Shown: piece by piece, positions 26,622-37,024 of the stretch
How the letters are laid out: every line of letters begins with the position of its first letter
Numbering within the stretch: position 1 is the stretch's first letter
Origin: NVTR01 sp965237505
GTDB taxonomy: Bacteria > Pseudomonadota > Alphaproteobacteria > Rhodobacterales > Rhodobacteraceae
Direction: 5' to 3'
NCBI GenBank assembly: GCA_965237505.1
Contig: CBDEFR010000009.1
Location: 434,001-498,000, forward strand
Length of the DNA: 64,000 nucleotides
Made by a program: the position numbers and the translations under genes
Notes under the pieces: model-generated
Told to the model about the DNA's origin: nothing
What the model saw: only the letters and a program-made list of their open reading frames with translations
The model's database searches: none

Positions 26622-29114
26622 ATGGTCGCTCAAGCGCCCGGCAGTGTGGGGCGCAACGGGGATACCTGGATGTCAGGCTGGTCATCACTGGATACACGCG
26701 GCAAATCTGTTGCCGGAGGCGTTGTGGCCATCGCCCTGGCGGTAGCCATATACGGCGCATTTCAGATTTACGGACCCGAGAATCCCGCCGTGTTGCCGAC
26801 CGACCTAGTGGCTGTTGAACCCTTGACTACAGTTGCGCCGGAAGAAAATGCGAGCGCGGTTTCTGAGCCCGATCAGGGTCAGGCCACGGTTGAGCCGCAT
26901 GTCGTGCAGCAGCCGCAATTTGATATTGTTCGGATTGACGGCGAAGGCAACACGGTGATCGCCGGGCGCGCCGAGCCTTTTTCGCAAGTGACCATATTCC
27001 TGGACGAAATCGCGATTGACGAAACTTGGGTCGATAGTGCGGGCAACTTTGTGTCGTTGTTGATCGTTGAGCCTTCGAGCACACCGCGCATCCTTAGCCT
27101 TGAAATGCAAACCGAAAGTGGTGAAGCGGTCCGCTCAGCCGAAACGGTGATCATTGCCGCGGTCGTTCCGCCCGTAGTTGTCGCAGAGGTTGAGGTGCCG
27201 GACAGCGACGCGACGGCCGCCTCTGGCGAAGAACCGGTTGTGGTGGGCCAGGCCGCGCCATCAGTTCAAGTTCCGGCGGATCCGCAAGACGAAAGCGCAG
27301 AGCCGGTGGCACAAGCAGTTGAACCGCAGGTGACGACAGCGAAGATCAGCGAAATGCCAGCCGTGTCCACCGAAGAAGCGGTTGCGGTGGTTCAAGCAGA
27401 AGCACCAGTTCAAGTTCCGGCGGATCCGCAAGACGAAAGCGCAGAGCCGGTGGCACAAGCAGTTGAACCGCAGGTGACGACAGCGAAGATCAGCGAAATG
27501 CCAGCCGTGTCCACCGAAGAAGCGGTTGCGGTGGTTCAAGCAGAAGCACCAGTTCAAGTTCCGGCGGATCCGCAAGACGAAAGCGCAGAGCCGGTGGCAC
27601 AAGCAGTTGAACCGCAGGTGACGACAGCGAAGATCAGCGAAATGCCAGCCGTGTCCACCGAAGAAGCGGTTGCGGTGGTTCAAGCAGAAGCACCAGTTCA
27701 AGTTCCGGCGGATCCGCAAGACGAAAGCGCAGAGCCGGTGGCACAAGCAGTTGAACCGCAGGTGACGACAGCGAAGATCAGCGAAATGCCAGCCGTGTCC
27801 ACCGAAGAAGCGGTTGCGGTGGTTCAAGCAGAAGCACCAGTTCAAGTTCCGGCGGATCCGCAAGACGAAAGCGCAGAGCCGGTGGCACAAGCAGTTGAAC
27901 CGCAGGTGACGACAGCGAAGATCAGCGAAATGCCAGCCGTGTCCACCGAAGAAGCGGTTGCGGTGGTTCAAGCAGAAGCACCAGTTCAAGTTCCGGCGGA
28001 TCCGCAAGACGAAAGCGCAGAGCCGGTGGCACAAGCAGTTGAACCGCAGGTGACGACAGCGAAGATCAGCGAAATGCCAGCCGTGTCCACCGAAGAAGCG
28101 GTTGCGGTGGTTCAAGCAGAAGCACCAGTTCAAGTTCCGGCGGATCCGCAAGACGAAAGCGCAGAGCCGGTGGCACAAGCAGTTGAACCGCAGGTGACGA
28201 CAGCGAAGATCAGCGAAATGCCAGCCGTGTCCACCGAAGAAGCGGTTGCGGTGGTTCAAGCAGAAGCACCAGTTCAAGCTCCCACTGATCAGCAGGGTGA
28301 AAACCCGGCGCAATTTGCTGGCGTCATCCAGTCTCAGGATGCACCATCTGCGCCAACGACCGGCAACGCGGATAGCACTGTGGCCCAGGCCGCAGCAGAG
28401 GCGCCAAAACAAAGTGACTCTTCAATCGCAAAGGCTGCACAACCCGAGATGACGCTGATCGATGCTGGGCAAACCGACGAAGTAACGGTGGACGTAGAGC
28501 CGGCGGCCCCGGCCGTTCTTTTGGCAACAGATGCAGGGATAAGCGTCTTGCAACCCGGCAGCGCGGCCCCCGAAGTGCTGCAGTCCATAGCGCTTGACTC
28601 GATCAGCTATAATCCGGCGGGTGATGTTATTCTTGCTGGTCGCGGAACCGGCGAGGGATTTGTCCAGGTCTATCTTAACAACGCTCCGATCAAGACTCTG
28701 AAAATCGAAGAAGACGGGCGCTGGCGGGCCTCGCTGCCGCATGTGGACACCGGCGTCTATACGCTGCGGATCGACGAAGTTGATGCGACCGGAACCGTGC
28801 TGTCGCGGGTTGAAACGCCATTCAAGCGTGAGGAGCCCAGCGTTCTGGCGGCGCTTGCGATCGGCGAGGCCCCGGAAGAAGGCATCAGATTGTCGTTGGT
28901 GACCGTTCAGAAGGGCAACACCTTGTGGGGTATCGCAAGCAAAACTTATGGCGAAGGCATCCTCTATGTTCGGGTGTTCCAGGCGAACCGGGACCGGATC
29001 CGTGACCCGGACCTGATTTATCCCGGACAAGTATTCACGGTTCCACAGAAATCCGACCATTGGTATTGCGTTCACCCACAAGGAGAGACGTGTGGCAAGA
29101 ACGACGGTCAGTGA
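26622..29114 (+). CDS. Membrane-anchored LysM protein with seven identical 48-residue repeats
   Basis: The start at ATG 26622 gives 830 residues. An N-terminal membrane helix (GGVVAIALAVAIYGAF, about residues 29-46) is followed by an Ig/Big-like domain (IVRIDGEGNTVIAGRAEPFS). Then comes an acidic Ala/Pro/Val/Glu-rich region with seven copies of a 48-residue unit beginning VQVPADPQDESAEPVAQAVE, a second Ig-like domain (NPAGDVILAGRGTGEGFVQV), and a C-terminal LysM domain (VTVQKGNTLWGIASKTYGEG, IYPGQVFTVP). It probably spans the periplasm, with the repeat acting as a spacer and LysM gripping peptidoglycan. The end overlaps the following ABC gene by 23 bp. A start at 26670 is possible. Confidence 0.85.
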   Translation: MVAQAPGSVGRNGDTWMSGWSSLDTRGKSVAGGVVAIALAVAIYGAFQIYGPENPAVLPTDLVAVEPLTTVAPEENASAVSEPDQGQATVEPHVVQQPQFDIVRIDGEGNTVIAGRAEPFSQVTIFLDEIAIDETWVDSAGNFVSLLIVEPSSTPRILSLEMQTESGEAVRSAETVIIAAVVPPVVVAEVEVPDSDATAASGEEPVVVGQAAPSVQVPADPQDESAEPVAQAVEPQVTTAKISEMPAVSTEEAVAVVQAEAPVQVPADPQDESAEPVAQAVEPQVTTAKISEMPAVSTEEAVAVVQAEAPVQVPADPQDESAEPVAQAVEPQVTTAKISEMPAVSTEEAVAVVQAEAPVQVPADPQDESAEPVAQAVEPQVTTAKISEMPAVSTEEAVAVVQAEAPVQVPADPQDESAEPVAQAVEPQVTTAKISEMPAVSTEEAVAVVQAEAPVQVPADPQDESAEPVAQAVEPQVTTAKISEMPAVSTEEAVAVVQAEAPVQVPADPQDESAEPVAQAVEPQVTTAKISEMPAVSTEEAVAVVQAEAPVQAPTDQQGENPAQFAGVIQSQDAPSAPTTGNADSTVAQAAAEAPKQSDSSIAKAAQPEMTLIDAGQTDEVTVDVEPAAPAVLLATDAGISVLQPGSAAPEVLQSIALDSISYNPAGDVILAGRGTGEGFVQVYLNNAPIKTLKIEEDGRWRASLPHVDTGVYTLRIDEVDATGTVLSRVETPFKREEPSVLAALAIGEAPEEGIRLSLVTVQKGNTLWGIASKTYGEGILYVRVFQANRDRIRDPDLIYPGQVFTVPQKSDHWYCVHPQGETCGKNDGQ
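27264..28271 (+). repeat. Tandem array, 7 x 144 bp, identical copies inside the LysM gene
   Basis: Units begin at 27264, 27408, 27552, 27696, 27840, 27984 and 28128; an eighth start at 28272 diverges after nine bases. Each unit is 144 bp, preserving the frame, and encodes 48 residues. Sense and antisense translations are both identical in all copies, so the DNA is identical or nearly so. That means a very recent expansion or ongoing homogenisation, and copy number probably varies between strains. Confidence 0.95.
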
Positions 29115-31032
29115 CGCCAGAGTTTCAAGCGAAACAAGTGCCAGCGGCTGGCGCACGATCCGCAAGGTCGGGCCATATCTTTGGCCAAAGGATTACCCTT
29201 GGGTCAAACGCCGGGTTGTGTTGGCGCTTGCGGTGCTTTTTGTGGCCAAATTGGTATCAGTAGGCACGCCGTTTTTTTACAAAGCTGCGGTTGACGCGTT
29301 GTCGGGCGACGCTGCCTCGGGTGCTGCAATGCTGGCATTTGGCGCGGTCGGATTAACAATCGCCTATGGCATGGCGCGCCTGATAAACGTGGGCTTTCAG
29401 CAATTGCGCGACGTGATATTTGCGCGTGTTGGCCAGCGCGCATTGCGGCAGTTGGCGCTTGAAACGTTCCGCCATATCCACCGCCTGTCGTTGCGCTATC
29501 ACATTGCCCGCAAGACCGGCGGCCTGTCGCGGATAATCGAACGTGGTGTGAAGGGTGTCGAGTTTCTGCTGCGCTTTATGCTGTTCAGTATCGGGCCGCT
29601 GATACTGGAACTTTCGATGATCTCGATCGTCCTGTTCGTGCTTTTTGACGTCTGGTATCTGGCGGTCGTGGTGGTGACGATCGCAATCTACGTCTGGTTC
29701 ACATTTACCGTCACCGAGTGGCGGGTGAAAATCCGCAAGGAAATGAACGATCAGGATACCGACGCCAATCAAAAGGCCATCGATAGCCTGCTGAATTATG
29801 AAACGGTCAAGTATTTTAGCGCCGAGGAGCGTGAAACCAGCCGCTATGACGGCGCCATGAAGCGTTACGTGGCTGCGGCGCTCAAGACCAGTTATTCGCT
29901 GGCCTTCCTGAATTTCGGGCAATCGGTATTAATTACCGCCGGGCTGGTTATTGTGATGATTCTGGCCGCATTTGGTGTTGAACGCGGCGACCTGACGGTT
30001 GGTGATTTCGTGATGGTCAACGCCTACATGATCCAGATTACCATGCCGCTGAATTTTCTGGGCACGGTTTATCGGGAAATCCGCCAGTCGCTGGTGGATA
30101 TGGGCGAGATGTTCGGTTTGCTGGAACAGCCTGCCGAGGTTTCAGACAAGCCGGGTGCTGGGGATATTGTGGTGTCAGGTGGCGATGTTGTTCTGGACAA
30201 CGTGTTCTTTGGCTATGAGGCCGCTCGCCCGATCCTCAAAGGTGTTAGTTTGCGCGCCGAGCCGGGGCAAACCGTTGCAATCGTCGGCCCCTCCGGTTCC
30301 GGTAAATCCACCATCGGGCGGCTTTTGTTCCGGTTTTACGACGTGAATGATGGCGCGCTCACGATAGACGGGCAGGATGTGCGCGAAGTTACCCAAGTCA
30401 GCCTGCACGATGCCATTGGCGTGGTGCCGCAAGACACCGTGCTATTTAACGACACGATTTATTACAACATCGCTTATGGTAGCCCGGACGCGACACGCTC
30501 AGATGTCGAAGTAGCGGCGCAGGCGGCAAAAATTCACGATTTCATATCGAGCTTGCCGGATGGCTATGAGACTACAGTCGGTGAGCGCGGCCTGAAACTT
30601 TCCGGCGGCGAAAAGCAGCGCGTTGGCATCGCCCGGACGTTGTTGAAAAACCCCCGGATCTTGCTGTTGGACGAGGCCACCTCGGCGCTTGACAGCGAAA
30701 CTGAAGGCGAGATTCAGGACAGTCTGCACGAGATGGGACAGGGGCGCACAGTGATCACCATCGCGCACCGCCTGTCCACCGTCGTGAACGCCGATCAGAT
30801 ACTTGTGCTGGAGGAAGGGCAGATCGCAGAACAGGGCACGCATGACTCATTGCTCGAACTTGACGGGCGCTATGCCGCAATGTGGCATCGTCAGCAAAGG
30901 GACGAAGCGGAAGCACCGGAAATCCAGGCTAAGTCGTTTCGACTGGTTGCAGGTGGTGCGGAACGCCAAGAAGATATGGGCAATTTACCGGTCGACGGCA
31001 AATGGCGCTGGTTGCCGGGCGAAAGTGACTGA
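29092..31032 (+). CDS. Atm1/HMT1-type ABC exporter (fused membrane and ATPase domains)
   Basis: The 646-residue protein begins at GTG 29092 behind AAGGAGAG, within the end of the LysM gene. Six membrane segments precede an ATPase domain with Walker A (VGPSGSGKST), Q-loop (VVPQDTVLFND), signature LSGGEKQRVGIARTLLKNPR, Walker B (ILLLDEATSALD) and the H-loop (IAHRLSTV). The Atm1 family block NYETVKYFSAEERETSRYDG with the glutathione-binding region is present. Members export glutathione-linked persulfides or metal-thiol conjugates from the cytoplasm to the periplasm. The last 45 residues are a variable tail. Intact. Confidence 0.9.
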   Translation: MARTTVSDARVSSETSASGWRTIRKVGPYLWPKDYPWVKRRVVLALAVLFVAKLVSVGTPFFYKAAVDALSGDAASGAAMLAFGAVGLTIAYGMARLINVGFQQLRDVIFARVGQRALRQLALETFRHIHRLSLRYHIARKTGGLSRIIERGVKGVEFLLRFMLFSIGPLILELSMISIVLFVLFDVWYLAVVVVTIAIYVWFTFTVTEWRVKIRKEMNDQDTDANQKAIDSLLNYETVKYFSAEERETSRYDGAMKRYVAAALKTSYSLAFLNFGQSVLITAGLVIVMILAAFGVERGDLTVGDFVMVNAYMIQITMPLNFLGTVYREIRQSLVDMGEMFGLLEQPAEVSDKPGAGDIVVSGGDVVLDNVFFGYEAARPILKGVSLRAEPGQTVAIVGPSGSGKSTIGRLLFRFYDVNDGALTIDGQDVREVTQVSLHDAIGVVPQDTVLFNDTIYYNIAYGSPDATRSDVEVAAQAAKIHDFISSLPDGYETTVGERGLKLSGGEKQRVGIARTLLKNPRILLLDEATSALDSETEGEIQDSLHEMGQGRTVITIAHRLSTVVNADQILVLEEGQIAEQGTHDSLLELDGRYAAMWHRQQRDEAEAPEIQAKSFRLVAGGAERQEDMGNLPVDGKWRWLPGESD

Positions 31033-31107
31033 GGCCGGGAACTGAATTGTCGCATTTGCCCTTGCGAACCAGGGGCTGTTGCGACCCGCACCCCAAAGGA
31101 TCCGGCA

Positions 31108-31877
31108 ATGGCGCAATATCCAGATGAATTTATCGACAGGCTTCACCTTGTCTGGGGACCGGGGTTTTTGTCGCCGGGCGGGCCCGAAGAAGTGGCACGA
31201 ATTGTCGCGGGCCTCGATCTGGCGGGCAAGCGAGTGCTGGACATTGGCTGCGGCACTGGCGGCCCGGGATCGTTCTGGCGCGCGATTTTGGTGCCGACAT
31301 GCTCTGCGTGGATGTTGAAGAGCAATTGTTGGCGCGCGCCCGGCGCAATGCCGCCGAGGCCGGCGTGTCAGAGCGCATCGAATTTCAATTGGTTTCGCCT
31401 GGGCCTCTGGCGTTTGACGACGGTGCCTTTGAGATGGTATTCAGCAAAGACTCGATGCTCCATATTCCTGACAAACGCGCGCTGTTTGCCGAAATATTCC
31501 GGGTACTTGGAGCGGGTGGTGTTCTTGCCGCAAGCGATTGGCTGGCCGGTGAAAATGCTGACAACGACCCGGCCTTTCGACAATACGTGGCAGATGGCCA
31601 TTTGAAGTTTTCGATGGCGACGACACGGCAGACCGAGGATGCCCTGCGCGACGTTGGATTTTCCGAAATCAGATCTGAGGATCGGCACACCTGGTACGCC
31701 GGTATCTGCGCCCGGGAAGTCGAGGCAATTTCCGGGCCTTTACGCGCCGACATCATCGCGGTATCCGATCTGGAAACCTATGAAAACTGGTTGAACGTGC
31801 GCCGCGCTTTAGCAGAAGCGGTTCGGTCAGGCGGGCTTTGCCCGACTCATATTCACGGTGTTCGCCCCGGCCATTAA
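31108..31877 (+). pseudogene. SAM-dependent methyltransferase, frameshifted
   Basis: The first frame encodes the start and motif I of a class I methyltransferase: ARIVAGLDLAGKRVLDIGCG TGG (split here), ending near 31265. The next frame supplies the continuation IVLARDFGADMLCVDVEEQL, MVFSKDSMLHIPDKRALFAE, GVLAASDWLAGE and onwards to 31877. A one-base change near 31265, in the GGCCCGGGATC stretch, breaks the gene. The order resembles phosphoethanolamine- or sarcosine-type N-methyltransferases, but the substrate cannot be assigned. A sequencing error cannot be excluded; otherwise the gene is whole. Confidence 0.7.
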
Positions 31878-31884
31878 GCCCGGT

Positions 31885-34800
31885 TCACTCAGCTGCTCGC
31901 AGCGGGGGCTTTTTGGCGGAGCGTGGTTTTCGTTTTGACTTGGCAGTCTTGGTGGATGGGTTCGGTTTGGCCGACATGGCTCGTTCGACCAGCGCAATGC
32001 TGGGGCCGCCCATATCGGGCAGATCGACCTGTTCAGCTGGCTGGTCCAGCGCTTCTGCGCCGGTTTCAACGAATTCGGCCGCGTCAGCAACAGAAACCGC
32101 TATGGGCGCTGCCACGGGTTCTACGTCCCAGATAATCTCTGGTGAAATGACGGTGTTTGCCGCGCCCTGCAGCGCCAGATCGCGCGCGATGGCGCTGCCG
32201 CTTCCAAGCGACAGGGCTCTCAGGCGGGTTACCGACCGGTAGGCCCCGGTGCCAAGCCAGACCCGCAAGGCCAGCATGGATGGAGTAAAGATCAGCGTCA
32301 GCACGGTGGCGATGCCGAGCCCGAACACCACGGCGGTGGCCAATTGCTTCCACCAAAGTGCTATCGGGCTGTCGATGGAAAACCCGCCGCCGATGAAATC
32401 CAGCGACAGCCCAAACATCATTGGCGACAGGCCCGCCATCGTGGTTATTGTGGTCAACAAGACCGGCCGGATACGCACCTCGACGGTCCGCACAATCGCC
32501 TCGATTTTCGGCATATATTTGGCGTATTCCTGATAGGTATCGATCAGAATAATGTTGTTATTCACCACGATCCCGGCCAGCGCCACAATGCCGGTGCCAG
32601 TCATGATGATTGAGAACGGCTGCGCCATCACCAGCATGCCGATCAGCACGCCTGTGGTGGACAGAACCACCGCCATCAGCACCAATGCGGCGTTGTAAAA
32701 GCTGTTGAACTGCGCCAGCAGGATCACGAACATCAGCCCCAGTGCGGCCAGAAACGCCTTTTGCAGAAACTCCTGGCTTTCGCTCTGGTCCACTTCGTCG
32801 CCGCCCCATTCGAACGTCACCCCGGCGGCAGCGGATCTTCGTTTTCCAGCCAGTCGGTCAAAAATTCAAGCCGCTCACTAGCCGTAATCGCAACAGTTTT
32901 TTCCAAGCCATCATCGCCAACCACGGCCAAGCCGTTTTCGTCCAGCTAAGGCCGGGTCATGTCCGGGGTGATCGCCGCGCGCACGTCAAAATACCGTTTC
33001 TGCCCGATCCGGTCGATCTGCCCCAGCTTTTTCACCGGCTCGCGGCTAATAAAATTGCTTAGCGGCACCAACCCATCCCGCGTGCGCACCTTCAACGTGT
33101 CCAGCGTCGATAGAACCCGGTCCTTTTCCGGCAGCCGCACCCGGATTTCAATTTCCTCGTCCGAACTGTCCACCCGCATCGTGTCCAACAGAATACCGCG
33201 CGTCACCAGCTGCACCATGCCGCCCACGGTGGCCACATCGGCGCCAAACCGGCCCGCCTTTTCCACATCCACATTGATCTGCCAGTCGATACCGGGCAGG
33301 GGCAGGGTGTCCTCAATATCTACCAGCCCGACCGAATTCTCAAACTTCGCCCGCGCGATCACCACGGCTTCTTTCAAAGTCTCCCAGTTCTCGCCCTTCA
33401 GCCGCAACTGCACCGGCTTGCCCGAGGCCGGACCGCGCGACAGGCTCAAGCTTTCAGTGCGGATGCCCGGTATCAGCGCCAGGCGCGCATTCAGCCCGGC
33501 CAGCACCACATCGCCGTCCAGATCGGGATCGTCCTTGCGCTGCTCCCACGGCGTCAGTTCAATCTGGATCTGGCCAATGGAATCCCGCGGTCCCGACGCT
33601 CCGCCGGTGTTCTGGTTCAACCCGCCAGCCCCGGCGAAGGCAAAAGCACTTTCAATGCCTTCGGTGTCCAGAATAACCGCTTCGACCTGACCCACCAGAA
33701 TGTCTTTCTCCGCCACCGACAAGTTGCCCCGCGCCCGCACATAAACGATCGCCTGCTCGGTCTCGCTTTCAACAAAAAACTCCACCCCGTGGTTGTTTTC
33801 AGCGAAGTAAGTAAAGACCGTGACGACGAAATACCCGATGGCAACGATTGACACGATCGGCATGACCGGGTTGCCGACGATAAACATTGTGAACAAGCCA
33901 AACGGCGTCCGCCGGTGGCCGGATCGGATTTGTTTTGGCGCACGTTTGATTTTTGCCGCCCCAAGCGTGATTGACGACAATATCGCGCCAATCAGGAACA
34001 ATACAGCACCCGGAAGAATGGCAGCAAAGCCGCTGAGTGGCGATTCACCGCCAAACAGATAGCCCGGGTTTAGCGACTGCATTGCGGCGATGAACAACAA
34101 ATAGAGCGACGGCGGCACCAATGCTGCGCGCACCGACCAGGGCAGGGGGCGCAGCACGGCTGATCCGCGCTCAAACATCCGCGACATCCGGCCGGCAACA
34201 CCGCCGATAACCGGCAGGTAGATCAACGCCACCAAAAGTGACGCTGACAGCACGAAGATCAGCGTGACCGGCAACATGCCCATGAATTCGCCAGGAATTC
34301 CGGGCCAGAACAGCATCGGCAGAAACGCACAAAGCGTGGTGGCGGTAGAGCTTACAATCGGCCATAACATCCGTTTTGCGGCCTCGACATAGGCGTGCAT
34401 CGGACCGGTGCCTTCGCTTATTCGTCGGTCCGCGTATTCGACCACGACAATGGCGCCGTCAACCAGCATGCCGACCGCCAGGATCAGCCCGAACATCACG
34501 ATGTTGGAGATCGAAATGCCCATCACCGCGAGCATGGCAAAGCACAGCAGGAACGAGGTTGGGATGGCAAAGCCTACCAACAGAGCGGCGCGGGTGCCGA
34601 GCGAGGCCAGAACCACGATCATCACCAGCGCAATCGCGGTCATGACCGACCCTTCAAGCTGCCGCACCATCGAATTCACCACAATGGACTGGTCGTTGGA
34701 CAGCCCAACATCCACCGATTGCTGCAAATCCAAAGGCCATTCAGCACGGGCGGCGGCGACCTCGTCGCGCACCAGCGCCGAGGTATCGATCAGATTAAAG

Positions 34801-35429
34801 CCTTTGCGTTTCACCACTTGCAAAGCCACCGTATTGACGCCGTTGTAGCGCGCCACCCCGGTGCGGTCCTCAAAGGTCAGCCTTATGTCAGCCAGATCGC
34901 CCAGCGTCACCACGCTGTCACCATTCACCTTGATCGGCAGATCGTACACATCGCGCTGATCATCGAACGCGGCCGGGATTTTCACCGCAAACGCCCCTGA
35001 CGCGGTCTCAATTTCACCTGCGGCAATCAACTGGTTGTTGTTGCGCACCACGGCGATCAACTCGGCTACGGTGACGTTATAGGCCTCCAGCCGCAGCGGG
35101 TCGATGATCACCTCGAGCATTTCGTCGCGATGCCCGGTTAGTGCCGCCTCCAGCACCGGCTCCAGGCTTTCCAGCCGGTCCTGCAAGTCCTTGGCCACCC
35201 GCAACAGCGTTCTTTCCGGCACATCGCCGGTCAGGTTGACAATGATGATCGGAAACTCGGAAAAGTTGATTTCGCTGATCGTATATTTGTCCGCACCGGC
35301 CGGAAACTGTGCCTCGACCGTGTTCATCCGGTCGCGCAGATCAGCGGTTATCGCGGATTTGTCCCAGCCGAATTCAAATTCCAGCACCACCACGGCATAA
35401 TTTTCCGCCGCAGTCGCGGTCATTTTTTA
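31885..35429 (-). pseudogene. RND efflux permease, main part: split from its start by IS1595, with stop and frameshift
   Basis: Residues from MTATAAENYAVVVLEFEF on match AcrB/MexB-like RND pumps: LVDGAIVVVEYADRRIS with the proton-relay acidic residue, PMLFWPGIPGEFMGMLPVTL, and a C-terminal half with NNIILIDTYQEYAKYMPKIE. The N-terminal 80 residues lie at 37256-37497 on the far side of the IS. There is also an in-frame TAG at 32946-32948 and a one-base shift near 32818-32825 (PLPPG then GVTFEWGGDEVDQ). The last 100 residues form a basic, Lys/Arg/Pro-rich tail. The pump would have expelled drugs or other compounds with the adaptor at 37494-38807. Confidence 0.85.
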
Positions 35430-35513
35430 GGGGATTATGTAAGAAAGTGCCGAAAGGGGGTTGACGCGACCGGCACTCTCATGTAATTTGCGGGCATATC
35501 AGGGAGGCAAGAC

Positions 35514-36495
35514 GTGGCACACAAAGCACCTGGCAAGTCCGACCGCAAGGGCATCTCGCTGATCGAGATCATGCGGAAGTTCCCCGACGATGCGACCGCC
35601 GAGGCATGGTTCATTGCTCGCCGCTGGCCGCATGGCATCGCCTGCCCGCACTGCGGTTCGGTGAACGTGCAGACCGGCGCGAGGCACAAGACCATGCCCT
35701 TCCGGTGCCGGGAGAAGGAATGCGCCAAGCGGTTCAGCGCGAAGACCGGCACGGTCATGAAAGGCTCGAAGCTCGGCTTCCAGGTCTGGATGGTCGCCAC
35801 CTTCCTGCTGTCCATCAACCTCAAGTCGGTGTCCAGCATGAAGCTGCACCGCGACCTGAGCATCAACCAGCGCAGCGCGTGGTTCCTTGCGCACCGGCTG
35901 CGGATTGCGCTGGCCGAGAAGGGCGGCGTGTTCGCGGGGCCGGTCGAAGTGGACGAGACCTATTTCGATGGTCGCCGGAAGAACATGTCGAACGCGAGGC
36001 GGAAGGAACTGGCCGGAACCGGACGCGGGGCCGTCGGCAAGATGGCAGTCATCGGGGCGAAGGACCGCGAGACCAACCAAGTCGCCGCGAAGGTGATCGA
36101 GCGCACCGACGCGCGGACGCTGCAGGGCTTCGTCCGCGCCCATGCCGCCCCCAGGGGCCACGGTCTACAGCGACGACGCCAGCGCCTATGAGAGCCTGCC
36201 CTTCGATCATGAGACGGTCACGCACTCGCTCTCCGAGTATGTCCGGGGCGATGTCCACACCAACGGCATCGAGTCCCTGTGGTCGATGATGAAGCGCGCC
36301 CACAAGGGCACCTTCCACAAGCTCTCTCCGAAGCATCTTGACCGCTATGTGCAAGAGTTCGGGGCCCGTCACAATCTCCGCGACGAAGACACCATCGACA
36401 TCATGGCCGCTGTCGCTTCCGGCATGGACGGGAAGCGCCTCCGCTACCGGGATTTGATCGCCGATAACGGGCTGGCGAGCGGGGCGCGGTCGTGA
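35514..36495 (+). pseudogene. IS1595 (ISXO2-like) transposase, frameshifted at a poly-C tract
   Basis: A GTG start at 35514 behind AGGGAGG begins the protein. It has the IS1595 zinc ribbon (CPHCG, then CREKECAKRFSAKTGTVMK) and DDE-like catalytic core VEVDETYFDGRRKN, GATVYSDDASAYESLP and HTNGIESLWSMMKRAHKG. At 36147-36151 a run of five C shifts the frame, so the N-terminal 212 codons and the C-terminal part are out of register by one base. Promoter-like TTGACG (35461) and TAATTT (35484) are 17 bp apart. One copy-specific change is DETYFDG, where GG is usual. Confidence 0.88.
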
Positions 36496-36516
36496 GTGAG
36501 CCGTTGAAAATCATCG

Positions 36517-36558
36517 CTGGCGCGTCGGACAAGACGCGCCAGATTGGGAAGGTTTTTT
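36517..36558 (+). terminator. Hairpin plus T-tract between transposase and passenger genes
   Basis: Perfect 10-bp stem CTGGCGCGTC (36517-36526) / GACGCGCCAG (36533-36542) with a 6-nt loop, followed by ATTGGGAAGG and TTTTTT at 36553-36558. It lies in the 80-bp gap after the transposase and is conserved in copy 2 (62331-62356). It may limit read-through into the passenger, which would then need its own promoter. Confidence 0.6.
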
Positions 36559-36574
36559 CACCCAGAGACGACGA

Positions 36575-37024
36575 ATGAGCGTCGCAGAAATCATCGCTCA
36601 GGTTAAGCCGCTGGCGGCTGAATACTACCGACTAACGGGAAAACCTCTCGGTGCTACTGGGGAGATCGGCGAGTGCGAAGTTGCGCGTCTGCTTGATCTA
36701 ACACTCGTCGATGCGAGAACACCTGGATATGATGCGACTGATCGTTCAGGCGAACGGCGTTATCAGATCAAGACTCGTTCATTGGGTACAGCGGCGCGTA
36801 AAAAAACACAAAGCACCGGCAAAATGGACATAGACAAAGATTGGGATGCAGTGCTTTTGGCCCTTATGAACGAAAGCTTTGAGATGCAGGAAATATGGGA
36901 GGCAGACCGAGCCGATGTAGAACGCGAGCTGAAACGACCGGGCAGCAAGGGGCGGAACGAACGATACCAACTGTCCTTATCGAAGTTCCAGGAAATCGGG
37001 TGCCTGCGCTACCCCACGAGGTGA
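36575..37024 (+). CDS. IS1595 passenger protein with PD-(D/E)XK nuclease-like pattern
   Basis: I do not recognise a named family. The 149-residue protein has GEIGECEVARLLDL (residues 29-42), then TPGYDATDRSGERRYQIKTR (49-68). The order Glu, Asp53, then Gln64-x-Lys66 after a predicted strand fits the E...D...(E/Q)xK core of PD-(D/E)XK nucleases. The rest is charged, with KMDIDKDWDAVLLALM forming another strand-helix. The next gene starts 4 bp before this one stops (GTGA). Compared with copy 2 it lacks two codons (GRNERYQ here, GRFMNERYQ there). It may be a nuclease-type effector, toxin or element-maintenance factor; function is unproven. Confidence 0.7.
   Translation: MSVAEIIAQVKPLAAEYYRLTGKPLGATGEIGECEVARLLDLTLVDARTPGYDATDRSGERRYQIKTRSLGTAARKKTQSTGKMDIDKDWDAVLLALMNESFEMQEIWEADRADVERELKRPGSKGRNERYQLSLSKFQEIGCLRYPTR

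Noticed and set aside
26575..26760. 62-residue N-terminal extension of the LOG-family protein
   Set aside because: It overlaps the divergent LysM gene and has no family similarity; MGPANYSVCVFCGS is the expected start.
27264..28271. CRISPR-like tandem array
   Set aside because: The units are contiguous 144-bp in-frame coding repeats without variable spacers, inside a LysM protein gene.
27261..28412. A 383-codon open frame antisense to the LysM repeats, with a regular 48-residue repeat rich in Cys, His and Phe
   Set aside because: It exists only because the 144-bp unit happens to lack stops on the other strand; there is no RBS, and the sense strand has domains, signal and conserved ends.
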